Positions 1 through 5,930 of a stretch of 6,912 bases of DNA are shown piece after piece (the stretch's first letter is position 1; each line of letters opens with the position of its first letter). Source of the DNA: an archaeon. GTDB lineage: Archaea; Thermoproteota; Nitrososphaeria; Nitrososphaerales; Gagatemarchaeaceae. The notes under the pieces are model-generated. The model searched no databases. It was given only the letters and a program-made list of their open reading frames with translations, and was not told the origin of the DNA. The stretch covers positions 1-6,912 of the forward strand of contig JAKAPN010000059.1 of NCBI GenBank assembly GCA_021822995.1, written 5' to 3'. Both the position numbers and the translations under genes were made by a program.

Positions 1-1
1 G

Positions 2-346
2 GAGTCGGGGCTGGGCGTGGGAGTCCTGGTCGCGGCGCTCGAGGCGGTGGACCAGGGGAAGGCGGCGAAGGAGGCTGTCCCCGACATCGTCAGGGCAGCG
101 TCCGAAAAGAAGGTCGGCGTCGCGGAGGCGATACGGGAGCTTGGGCTGAGCGCGGTCGCGGAGTCGGACGTGGAGCGGGTCGTGAAGGTGGTGGTCGCCA
201 GGGAAGGTCGGCTGATAGCCGAGAAGGGCGAAGGGGCTTTCTCACCGCTCATGGGCGAAGCGATGAAGGAGCTCCGGGGAAGGGCCGACGGGTCAGCCGT
301 GGCCCGGGTGCTGCGTAGAGAGCTGGAACGGGCGCTGGGGAACTAG
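2..346 (+). CDS. gatE: Glu-tRNA(Gln) amidotransferase subunit GatE (or GatB-like), C-terminal fragment
   Basis: The reading frame is open from the left edge of the window to a TAG at 344-346, giving 114 visible residues of a longer protein whose start lies outside. The visible part is the helical YqeY-like tail domain of the GatB/GatE family, which contacts the tRNA. Its hallmark is the segment LMGEAMKELRGRADG at about residues 83-97, followed by a final helix of the type VLRRELERAL. The preceding pattern, with a Glu-Lys-Gly-Glu-Gly-Ala turn before the Leu-Met-Gly, resembles archaeal GatE more than GatB as I recall the two families. GatE works with GatD to convert Glu-tRNA(Gln) to Gln-tRNA(Gln) in archaea that lack a glutaminyl-tRNA synthetase. 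The family is fairly certain; the choice of GatE over GatB rests only on this tail. A GTG at position 17 lies in frame but is internal, not the start. Confidence 0.72.
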   Translation, partial: ESGLGVGVLVAALEAVDQGKAAKEAVPDIVRAASEKKVGVAEAIRELGLSAVAESDVERVVKVVVAREGRLIAEKGEGAFSPLMGEAMKELRGRADGSAVARVLRRELERALGN

Positions 347-373
347 CTTCGACGGGAAATTAGGCTCTCCGTT

Positions 374-381
374 CTTATATA
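374..381 (+). promoter_or_regulatory. TATA box for the membrane-protein gene
   Basis: CTTATATA stands out in an otherwise GC-rich 69-nt gap. Transcription would begin about 25 bp downstream, near 403-405, leaving a leader of 15-20 nt. That leader contains the Shine-Dalgarno-like AAGGTGA at 408-414, 7 nt before the ATG at 422. This suggests the membrane protein is transcribed separately from the amidotransferase gene upstream. Confidence 0.6.
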
Positions 382-421
382 GAGCACCGACGCCGGAGAC
401 CCTGCCCAAGGTGACGTGGCC

Positions 422-835
422 ATGATGCTCGGTTACCCATTCGACCTTTACCTCGGACTCACCGTGGGGTTCTTCACCACACTCGCCATTTCCTCCATCC
501 TGGACAAGTTCGGGGACGCGATGTTCGAGAGGGGGGTAGCACGCCCCTTCTTCCTGGGGAAGCGCAGGCTCCACCACAGGAGCGCGCTGAAGGCCGTCCC
601 CGTCGCCTACCTCGCCATGGCCTCGATGATCCTCGTAGGGATGGTCAAGATCCAGTGGGGGCTCTTCTGGACGGGGCTGGCAGGGACTTCGCTGGTTTTG
701 GTGGACTGCCTGATGCTGGACATGACGTTCGACTACGTGCGCCAGGGGAGGGGATGGGGGGTCCTGCGGCACGAGCTGGTGTACCTCGTGGTCCCGATGT
801 ACGCCTTCGTCGCGTTTCTGCGCTTCGCGATCTAG
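422..835 (+). CDS. Small polytopic membrane protein of unknown function
   Basis: I do not recognise this 137-residue protein. Four hydrophobic segments are visible, at about residues 7-27, 58-77, 80-100 and 119-137, so it should be an integral membrane protein with both termini on the same side. Between the first and second helices is a basic stretch containing GKRRLHHRS (about residues 46-54), with a His-His pair that may be a cytoplasmic loop or a ligand site. A second charged loop, with Asp-Met-Thr-Phe-Asp-Tyr-Val-Arg, lies between helices three and four. ATG 422 was chosen because AAGGTGA at 408-414 sits 7 nt upstream; GTG 416 (two codons longer) and ATG 425 are alternatives. It has its own TATA box and converges with the kinase gene across 52 nt. 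Codon use matches its neighbours, and coding is supported by the uninterrupted frame, the ribosome site and the clean helix pattern. Confidence 0.75.
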   Translation: MMLGYPFDLYLGLTVGFFTTLAISSILDKFGDAMFERGVARPFFLGKRRLHHRSALKAVPVAYLAMASMILVGMVKIQWGLFWTGLAGTSLVLVDCLMLDMTFDYVRQGRGWGVLRHELVYLVVPMYAFVAFLRFAI

Positions 836-874
836 CCCAGGGCTTCGTCGGACGTCATCGCTTCCTGCACCATC

Positions 875-887
875 GAGGTCGAACCTC
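875..887 (-). repeat. Short inverted repeat directly after the kinase stop codon
   Basis: Read on the minus strand, GAGGT-TCG-ACCTC forms a perfect 5-bp stem with a 3-nt loop beginning at the base after the kinase TAG. It lies in the 52-nt gap between two convergent genes. There is no U-tract, so a role in termination or RNA 3'-end stability is only a possibility, and a repeat this short could be chance. Confidence 0.3.
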
Positions 888-1910
888 CTATGCGACATCC
901 TTCAGGCTGTTGTGTCCGGCGGCTCTTGGGCTCAGCTTCTTCATGGTCGCCTCCAGCAGGGCCTTGGTGGGGCTCCCCCTTGTCTCGTAACGGGTCGCCT
1001 TCAGGGCACCAGCGAGGTTGGCCCACTTCGCCGCTTCGACCACGCCTGCGCCCTTGCTCACGTAGCTCGCCAGCACCCCAAGGAACGAGTCGCCGCTTCC
1101 GGTGCTGTTGACTGCCTTCATCCCCAGCAACGAGAGGTCGACCCCGCTCAGGCGGGTCGTCCGACCGGCGCCTGCGACGACACACCCGCCTTTCCCGGAA
1201 GTCGCCACCACGGTCATGGTCGGGGAAGCCTGCCGGAGCGACTCCGACGCCTCCGCGGGATTCGTCCTCCCGCCGAGCCTCGCGAGTTCTGCCTTGTCAA
1301 GGACCAGGATGTCCGCTGCGCTCATCATTCCCGCCAACGATTCCCTTCCTTCCCTGACCCTGACTCCGGGGCTGTAGATTATCCGAGCCCCAACCCGCTT
1401 CGAAGTCTCGGTCGCCGCCACTGCGACGTCCGTCGGACTGTCCACCACGACCAGCATGGAGGTCCTGGCGAGCACCCCCTTCGGCCCCGGGAGGGCCAGA
1501 TGCGATGGCTGGATCAGCCCGTTGGCCCCGAAGAGAGAGTGTATCGACTTCTTCCCTTCGCGGTTGACCAGGATGTAGGCCCTCCCTGACGCCGACCCCT
1601 GAATCTTGACCAAGCCGTCGGTCACCACCCCTTCCTTCTTCAACTCCCTCACCTGGCGTTTGGAGAGGTCGTCCGACCCGAGGGCCCCTACGATGGCTGC
1701 CTTCCCTCTCCCCAGCAGGCGGGCGGCCGCAACCGCCACGTTGGCACCCTTCCCACCTGAGAACTCTTCCACGTTCCTTGCCTGGACCTGTTCCCCCAGG
1801 CCAGCGAAGCTGTCTTCGAATATGCTGGTGTCCCAGTTGATGGCCCCCATTACAGTGAGGAGGCCGCCGCTTTCTTTCCTGCCCTCCTTCCCTGACAGTG
1901 GCGCAGCCAA
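888..1910 (-). CDS. PfkB/ribokinase-family sugar kinase, candidate ribose-1-phosphate kinase
   Basis: This 340-residue protein carries both PfkB signatures. The N-terminal sugar-binding region has a Gly-Ala-Ile-Asn-Trp-Asp strand (residues 22-27) and GGKGAN (52-57). The C-terminal nucleotide site has NSTGSGDSF (268-276), with catalytic-base Asp274. A Gly-rich ATP-loop motif is seen at 239-242. The usual Asn-x-x-Glu metal motif appears as Asp205-Lys-Ala-Glu208, a departure from the family norm. Enzymes of this family phosphorylate ribose, nucleosides, fructose-6-phosphate or related sugars in the cytoplasm. In Thermococcus kodakarensis one member (TK1843) is an ADP-dependent ribose-1-phosphate kinase feeding the isomerase-RuBisCO pathway. 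The position here, 33 nt after the RuBisCO stop and on the same strand, favours that role, but ribokinase or nucleoside kinase cannot be excluded. The start is uncertain: TTG 1910 is used because ATG 1850 would cut into the first beta strand; CTG 1898 is also possible. Confidence 0.88.
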   Translation of the reverse strand: MAAPLSGKEGRKESGGLLTVMGAINWDTSIFEDSFAGLGEQVQARNVEEFSGGKGANVAVAAARLLGRGKAAIVGALGSDDLSKRQVRELKKEGVVTDGLVKIQGSASGRAYILVNREGKKSIHSLFGANGLIQPSHLALPGPKGVLARTSMLVVVDSPTDVAVAATETSKRVGARIIYSPGVRVREGRESLAGMMSAADILVLDKAELARLGGRTNPAEASESLRQASPTMTVVATSGKGGCVVAGAGRTTRLSGVDLSLLGMKAVNSTGSGDSFLGVLASYVSKGAGVVEAAKWANLAGALKATRYETRGSPTKALLEATMKKLSPRAAGHNSLKDVA

Positions 1911-1943
1911 CCTAACTCAGCTGTCTGACTCCAAGCCGCGTCC

Positions 1944-3272
1944 TCACTTGTATGTGGAGGTCCCCCACTTCCGCAGGGCGACGCTCAGCTCGGGGCTCCT
2001 TTCGGCGCACTCTTCGAGCGTCCTTTTCTCCAGGTAGCCGTCGATGGCATCGCGGAGGGCCTTCGACCCAGCTCTCCCCCCGTCGGGGTGCCCCCAGATG
2101 CCGCCGCCGAGCTGGACCACTATGTCAGTGCCGAGGATGTCAAGGAGAGGGTAAAGGAGTCCCACGTGCAGTCCGCCTGAGCTGACAGGGAGGAGCGGCT
2201 TCATTCCATACCAGTCCTGCTCCAGGTCCCACCCCAGGCCTGGGCTCTTGTCACCATGGACCTTGTCCCGGAGTGCGACGACTTCCTCCTTCGTCGCCTC
2301 CAGCTTGCCTATCGCCGTGCCGATGTGCAGCTGGTCCACTCCCACGAGCCGAGCCGTCTCTGCCAGGACTGCCATGGACATGCCCTGCGTCGGGCTCCTG
2401 GTGAACGCGGCATGGAACGCGCGGTGGGCGTGGATTGCCAGGTGGAGGTCGCCGCAGACGTCGCGCATCGTCTCCAGAGCCGCCCAGCCCGTCGTGCATA
2501 TGTCGATCATGACGAACTCTCCTCCGAGGTCGTGCACCAGCTTCGCGCGCCTCTCCATCTCCCGGGTTTCGGCGGTTATGTTGATCAGGTAGCTCTTCCT
2601 CTCGCCCGTCTCCTTCTCCGCCTTGTCCCTGTACCTGTATGACAGCTTCGCTCTCCTGGAGAACGGATTGAAACCCTGGTCAGTCAGGTTCTCGTCGTCC
2701 TTCAGGAGGTCCAGTCCCCCGCTCCACGCCTCGTAGCCGTGCCTGGCGTGCTCTTCGACGCTCAGGCCCAGCTTGGGCTTGGGGACAGAGGCGGTGAGCG
2801 GGCGTCTTGGGACCTTCATGAAGCGCCTTATCCCGGGGGCGCCGAACTGCGGCCCCCCGAAGCTTTCGACGAGCTTTCTTGGCCATACGACGTCCACCAG
2901 GCGTAGCCCTGCCACGGCCTTCATGCTGAACACGTTCCCCGCGATCGAGCTCAATATCTGAGGCATGTTGCCTTCCTCAAAGAGCTCCTCCGGGTACGAA
3001 ACGCGAACCAGGTCGCCCGCAATGTCGTACGCCATGGCCATCATCTTCCTGACCCTGGGGGTCAGGGTGGTGAGCGTCGTCCATGTCCCCACGCTGCTCT
3101 CGGAAGCGACCCTGCCGGCGGCGTCCTCCATGGTGAAACCGGGAGAGGGCGTCACCCTGAAGAGGGCGACGAGGTCGTCCTTGGCGGGTCTGCCGTTCAG
3201 GTCGACAAAATCGTGATACCATTCGACCTCCTTTTCGTGCGCCCCAAGGAGCGCCTTTGGCTTGATTACCAT
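1944..3272 (-). CDS. rbcL: Form III ribulose-1,5-bisphosphate carboxylase (RuBisCO) large subunit
   Basis: This enzyme combines ribulose-1,5-bisphosphate with CO2 to give two 3-phosphoglycerate. In archaea of this type it serves nucleotide-ribose salvage rather than a Calvin cycle. Every catalytic element I looked for is present (numbered from the ATG at 3272): Glu58 and Thr63 in ESSVGTWT, Asn113, Lys165-Pro-Lys167, the carbamate-forming Lys191 followed by Asp193 and Glu194 in KDDEN, His283-Arg284, His316, loop-6 Lys323 in GKLE, Ser365, and the phosphate-binding glycines 389-390 in QLGGG. The 442-residue length fits archaeal form III (about 440-445) and lacks the insertion of form II/III enzymes; the subtype is not resolved. 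An in-frame ATG at 3359 would add 29 residues with no counterpart in the family. A TATA box centred about 24 nt before ATG 3272 implies a leaderless mRNA starting there. The PfkB kinase follows in the same direction, and the isomerase is divergent. Confidence 0.96.
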   Translation of the reverse strand: MVIKPKALLGAHEKEVEWYHDFVDLNGRPAKDDLVALFRVTPSPGFTMEDAAGRVASESSVGTWTTLTTLTPRVRKMMAMAYDIAGDLVRVSYPEELFEEGNMPQILSSIAGNVFSMKAVAGLRLVDVVWPRKLVESFGGPQFGAPGIRRFMKVPRRPLTASVPKPKLGLSVEEHARHGYEAWSGGLDLLKDDENLTDQGFNPFSRRAKLSYRYRDKAEKETGERKSYLINITAETREMERRAKLVHDLGGEFVMIDICTTGWAALETMRDVCGDLHLAIHAHRAFHAAFTRSPTQGMSMAVLAETARLVGVDQLHIGTAIGKLEATKEEVVALRDKVHGDKSPGLGWDLEQDWYGMKPLLPVSSGGLHVGLLYPLLDILGTDIVVQLGGGIWGHPDGGRAGSKALRDAIDGYLEKRTLEECAERSPELSVALRKWGTSTYK

Positions 3273-3292
3273 GCAAAGGGGACTCAGTTCTG

Positions 3293-3300
3293 TGATATAC
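3293..3300 (-). promoter_or_regulatory. TATA box for the RuBisCO-kinase operon
   Basis: On the minus strand the sequence is GTATATCA, centred about 24 nt upstream of the RuBisCO ATG at 3272. Archaeal transcription usually begins about 25 bp downstream of the TATA centre, so the transcript should start at or within a few bases of the A of ATG. No Shine-Dalgarno sequence precedes this ATG, which agrees with leaderless translation. This site lies inside the longer in-frame extension to 3359 and argues against that longer start. Read on the plus strand it is TGATATAC and could also fire toward the isomerase gene. Confidence 0.6.
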
Positions 3301-3367
3301 GGCTTACTGCGGGGCGACCTGGTGTCCTGGAGAAAGAGATTTGAGACTCCCGGAGCCATCGCGAGGC

Positions 3368-4318
3368 GTGGGGACCAGTTCTATAGAATCCACCTACCTT
3401 CAGATCAGGAGCATGGAGGTAAGGGGGGCGGGGAGAATCGCGAGGGCGGCGGTTTCCGCCCTCAGGGACTACTGCGACAAGGGCAAATTCTCATCGACCA
3501 GAGACCTCTACCGAGGGCTCTCCGCGGCGGGCGAGAGGCTGAAGTCGGCGAGGCCTACAGCTGTCTCCCTCCCCAACGCCGTCAACTACGTCCTCGCTGC
3601 CGCCGGTAGGAGCGAGGCGAAGGGAGGACAGGTCAGAGAGGCGACCAAGGAAATCGTGGCAGCGTGCGACGGATTCATCTCCGAGAGCTTGAAAGCCACG
3701 AAGGTTATCGGAGAATATGGCGCGAAGAGAATCGCGGACGGAGACGTGATCATGACGCACTGCAACAGCGAGGCTGTCACCGCCGTCATCGCGGCGGCCC
3801 ATGGTGCCCGAAAGAGGTTCGAGGTGATCGCGACGGAGACGAGGCCTAGGTTCCAGGGGAGGATAACGGCCGCGGCCTTGGCGAAGTTGGGGGTCGATGT
3901 CACCCTGATACCGGACACAGCGGTGAGGGTTCACATGCGCAGGGTGGACATGGTGATTGTCGGGGCTGACGCCATAACGGCAAACGGGGCTGTAGTCAAC
4001 AAGATAGGGACCTCCCAGGTTGCCCTGGCAGCCCATGAGCGCAAGGCGAGGTTCTATGTGGCAGCCGAGACATACAAGCTGAGCCCGGCGACGATGCTCG
4101 GGGAGCTTGTGGAGATCGAGCAGCGGAGTCCGTATGAAGTGGTGCCCAAGGCATGGGCGAAGTCGAACTCGAAGGTCAAAGTGGCGAACCCCGCGTTCGA
4201 TGTGACCCCACCCGAATACATCGACCTTTTGATCACGGAGAGGGGGCTTTACCCTCCACAGGGTATGGTCTTCCTGATGAAGGAACTGTACGGCGAAGCA
4301 AGGGCTCCTCTCGCCTAG
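3368..4318 (+). CDS. Ribose-1,5-bisphosphate isomerase (eIF2B-alpha/MtnA-like family)
   Basis: The product converts ribose-1,5-bisphosphate to ribulose-1,5-bisphosphate, the substrate of the neighbouring RuBisCO. It matches the archaeal isomerase (T. kodakarensis type) along its length: SMEVRGAGRIAR near the N-terminus, RPTAVSLPNAVNYV, GDVIMTHCNS with the catalytic Cys (about residue 134), TETRPRFQGRITA, GADAITANGAVVNKIGT with the catalytic Asp (about 204), AAETYKLSPATMLG, and NPAFDVTPPEYIDLLITERG near the end. The Thermococcus enzyme has His where this one has Asn after the catalytic Cys; the related MtnA enzymes also have Asn. The start is uncertain. GTG 3368 (316 residues) gives a length near that of Thermococcus and keeps the family-like IRSM residues before the RGAG motif. 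TTG 3341 (325 residues) and ATG 3413 (301 residues, with a TATA-like CTATAGAA about 29 nt upstream) are alternatives. An AMP phosphorylase, its usual partner, is not in the window. Confidence 0.93.
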   Translation: MGTSSIESTYLQIRSMEVRGAGRIARAAVSALRDYCDKGKFSSTRDLYRGLSAAGERLKSARPTAVSLPNAVNYVLAAAGRSEAKGGQVREATKEIVAACDGFISESLKATKVIGEYGAKRIADGDVIMTHCNSEAVTAVIAAAHGARKRFEVIATETRPRFQGRITAAALAKLGVDVTLIPDTAVRVHMRRVDMVIVGADAITANGAVVNKIGTSQVALAAHERKARFYVAAETYKLSPATMLGELVEIEQRSPYEVVPKAWAKSNSKVKVANPAFDVTPPEYIDLLITERGLYPPQGMVFLMKELYGEARAPLA

Positions 4319-4340
4319 CCCCCGGCAAATCGCAGTTCGC

Positions 4341-4365
4341 AGGAGGGTGCTTCCCATCGCCTCCT
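4341..4365. repeat. Inverted repeat between convergent isomerase and glutamine synthetase genes
   Basis: AGGAGG at 4341-4346 and CCTCCT at 4360-4365 can pair as a 6-bp GC-rich stem with a 13-nt loop, in the 87-nt gap where the two transcripts converge. It could act on either strand as a 3'-end structure. There is no adjacent T-run, which archaeal terminators normally use, so the function is unproven. Confidence 0.3.
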
Positions 4366-4405
4366 CGGAATCTACGTGGAGCTCAGAAAGGATGGAATCT
4401 GGCTC

Positions 4406-5866
4406 TCACAGGTCGAAGTACATGTAGAACTCGTACGGGTGCGGCCGTGCCGCGACCGCCCTGTACGCTTCCATCTCGAGCTCCATCATCACGTCGACCA
4501 GGTCCTTCGGGAAGATCCCGTCGAGGAACCCCCTGTCGCTTTCCAGGCTCTCGACCGCCTCCTTCAGGCTCCCTGGTAGCTCCCCCACCTTGAGGGAGCG
4601 CCTCTTTTCAGGGGTGAGCTTGTAGATGTCCTCGTCGACCGGGTCGCCCGGGTCGGTCTTCTTCGCTATCCCGTCCAGTCCTGCCGCTGTGATGGCCGCG
4701 AACGCGAGGTAGGGGTTGCACGACGGGTCCGGCGTCCTGAACTCGACCCTCTTCGCCCCTTCAGACCCTTTCTCGTACGCAGGGATCCTGACGTTGGCAG
4801 ACCTGTTCATCTTGCTCCAGGCGATGTAGACCGGGGCCTCGTATCCCGGAACGAGCCTGTGATAGGAGTTGGTCGTGGGGTCCACCACCGCGCAGAGCGC
4901 CCGGCTGTGGGACATTATCCCCCCGATGTAGTACCTTGCCGTCTGGCTGAGCTCGGCATACGGATCGCCCGGGTCGTAGAACGCGTTCTTCCCGGACTTC
5001 CAGAGGCTGGAGTGCACGTGCATCCCCACGGCGTTGTCGCCGAAGATCGGCTTGGGCATGGTGGACGCGATGAGCCCCATCCTGGCCGCGACGTTCTTGG
5101 TCACGAACTTGTACGTCATGGTGCTGTCCGCCATGGTGACGAGCTCGTCCCTGTAGACGTCGATCTCGCACTGGCCGGCGGTCGCCACCTCGTGGTGGTG
5201 GGCGTTGCTGAGCACCCCGAACCCGTCGCGGAGGTAGTTCACGCAGACCCCCCTGTAGTCGCTCAGGGTGTCTACCGGCTGCGCGGGGTAGTAGCCGTCC
5301 TTGAACCTGATGGGGAAGTTGGTCCCTCGCGCCTCGGTGGCAGCCTCCTTCGACGAGATCCGGAAGCCAGAGCCGAACGGGTCGTTCGCCTCCCAGGTGA
5401 CGCTGTCGAAGACGAAGAACTCTACCTCGGGTCCCCAGAGCGAATCGGTGAACCCGGCCTCCCGGATCTTGGCCTCGGCGACCTGGGCGACGTGCCTGGG
5501 GTCGCGGCTGAACCTCCCCCGGCCGAACCCTCCCCTGACGTCGCAGATGAACCTCGCAGACTTCACGTCGCCTTCGGTCCACGGGACGACCCCGTATGTG
5601 CTCGGGTCGGGGACGAGGAGCATGTCCGATTCGTGGATGTCGACGAACCCCTTTACGGAGGAGCCGTCGAGCTTCGCCACCCCTTCAGAGAACATCCCGA
5701 TCTCCATCATCTCGGTCGGCATGGTGACGTGCCTCAGCCTTCCAGGGACGTCGGTGAACTGCAGGTCGACGAACTTCACCCGGTCAGCCTTCAGTAGGCC
5801 GAGGGCCTGCTCCGAGGTGAAGCTCCGCTTCACGAACCGCCCGTCTTCCGTCACTTTGAATGTCAA
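4406..5866 (-). CDS. glnA: Glutamine synthetase, type I
   Basis: This cytoplasmic enzyme makes glutamine from glutamate, ammonia and ATP. The 486-residue sequence holds the class I motifs in order: DLQFTDVPGRLRHVTMP (residues 34-50), LDGSS (66-70), metal-binding Glu147 and Glu149 in GPEVEF, HHHEVATAGQCE (223-234), GMHVHSS (281-287) with the substrate-loop His, NRSANVRIP (354-362), and EFRTPDPSCNPYLAFAA (376-391). The C-terminus PYEFYMYFDL is typical of the family. A Tyr (415) occupies the position adenylylated in bacterial GSI-beta, but its surroundings (DIYKLTPEKR) differ from the bacterial NLYDLPPE, so that control is doubtful. The start is TTG 5866, about 29 nt below a strong TATA box, implying a near-leaderless mRNA; GTG 5854 is the main alternative, and the first ATG lies inside a conserved motif. 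It is divergent from an Lrp/AsnC regulator that may control it. Confidence 0.96.
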   Translation of the reverse strand: MTFKVTEDGRFVKRSFTSEQALGLLKADRVKFVDLQFTDVPGRLRHVTMPTEMMEIGMFSEGVAKLDGSSVKGFVDIHESDMLLVPDPSTYGVVPWTEGDVKSARFICDVRGGFGRGRFSRDPRHVAQVAEAKIREAGFTDSLWGPEVEFFVFDSVTWEANDPFGSGFRISSKEAATEARGTNFPIRFKDGYYPAQPVDTLSDYRGVCVNYLRDGFGVLSNAHHHEVATAGQCEIDVYRDELVTMADSTMTYKFVTKNVAARMGLIASTMPKPIFGDNAVGMHVHSSLWKSGKNAFYDPGDPYAELSQTARYYIGGIMSHSRALCAVVDPTTNSYHRLVPGYEAPVYIAWSKMNRSANVRIPAYEKGSEGAKRVEFRTPDPSCNPYLAFAAITAAGLDGIAKKTDPGDPVDEDIYKLTPEKRRSLKVGELPGSLKEAVESLESDRGFLDGIFPKDLVDVMMELEMEAYRAVAARPHPYEFYMYFDL

Positions 5867-5890
5867 ACGCTATGAGGGACCTTCGCAAAC

Positions 5891-5898
5891 AATATAAA
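5891..5898 (-). promoter_or_regulatory. TATA box in the glutamine synthetase / Lrp divergent promoter
   Basis: On the minus strand the sequence is TTTATATT, close to the archaeal TATA consensus, with its centre about 28 nt before the glutamine synthetase TTG at 5866. On the plus strand it reads AATATAAA, preceded by GCAAAC, a plausible TFB-recognition stretch, with its centre about 36 nt before the regulator's TTG at 5931. It is the only clear TATA element in the 64-bp gap, so both genes may use it in opposite directions. Confidence 0.65.
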
Positions 5899-5930
5899 CC
5901 AAAGCGGAAGAAAGTTGGAAATGTAGCTGA

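Noticed and set aside
875..887. GGTTCGA on the minus strand, resembling the T-arm of a tRNA
   Set aside because: The stem encloses too short a loop for a T-arm, and no acceptor, anticodon or D-arm sequence surrounds it. No tRNA or tRNA-derived attachment site is supported.
293..898. Open frame of 201 codons on the minus strand opposite the membrane protein
   Set aside because: The His/Glu/Pro-rich product has no motif, whereas the plus strand has a TATA box, ribosome site and ordered membrane helices.
912..1589. Open frame of 225 codons on the plus strand across the kinase gene
   Set aside because: Its composition is typical of a GC-rich shadow, and the minus strand carries both PfkB signatures.
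3491..4357. Open frame of 288 codons on the minus strand across the isomerase gene
   Set aside because: It is antisense to the clearly conserved ribose-1,5-bisphosphate isomerase, and its translation shows no recognisable domain.
4859..5797. Long open frame of 312 codons on the plus strand, antisense to glutamine synthetase
   Set aside because: It is a GC-rich shadow: its product is a His/Val/Asp/Gly-rich string without family features, while the opposite strand encodes a fully conserved glutamine synthetase.
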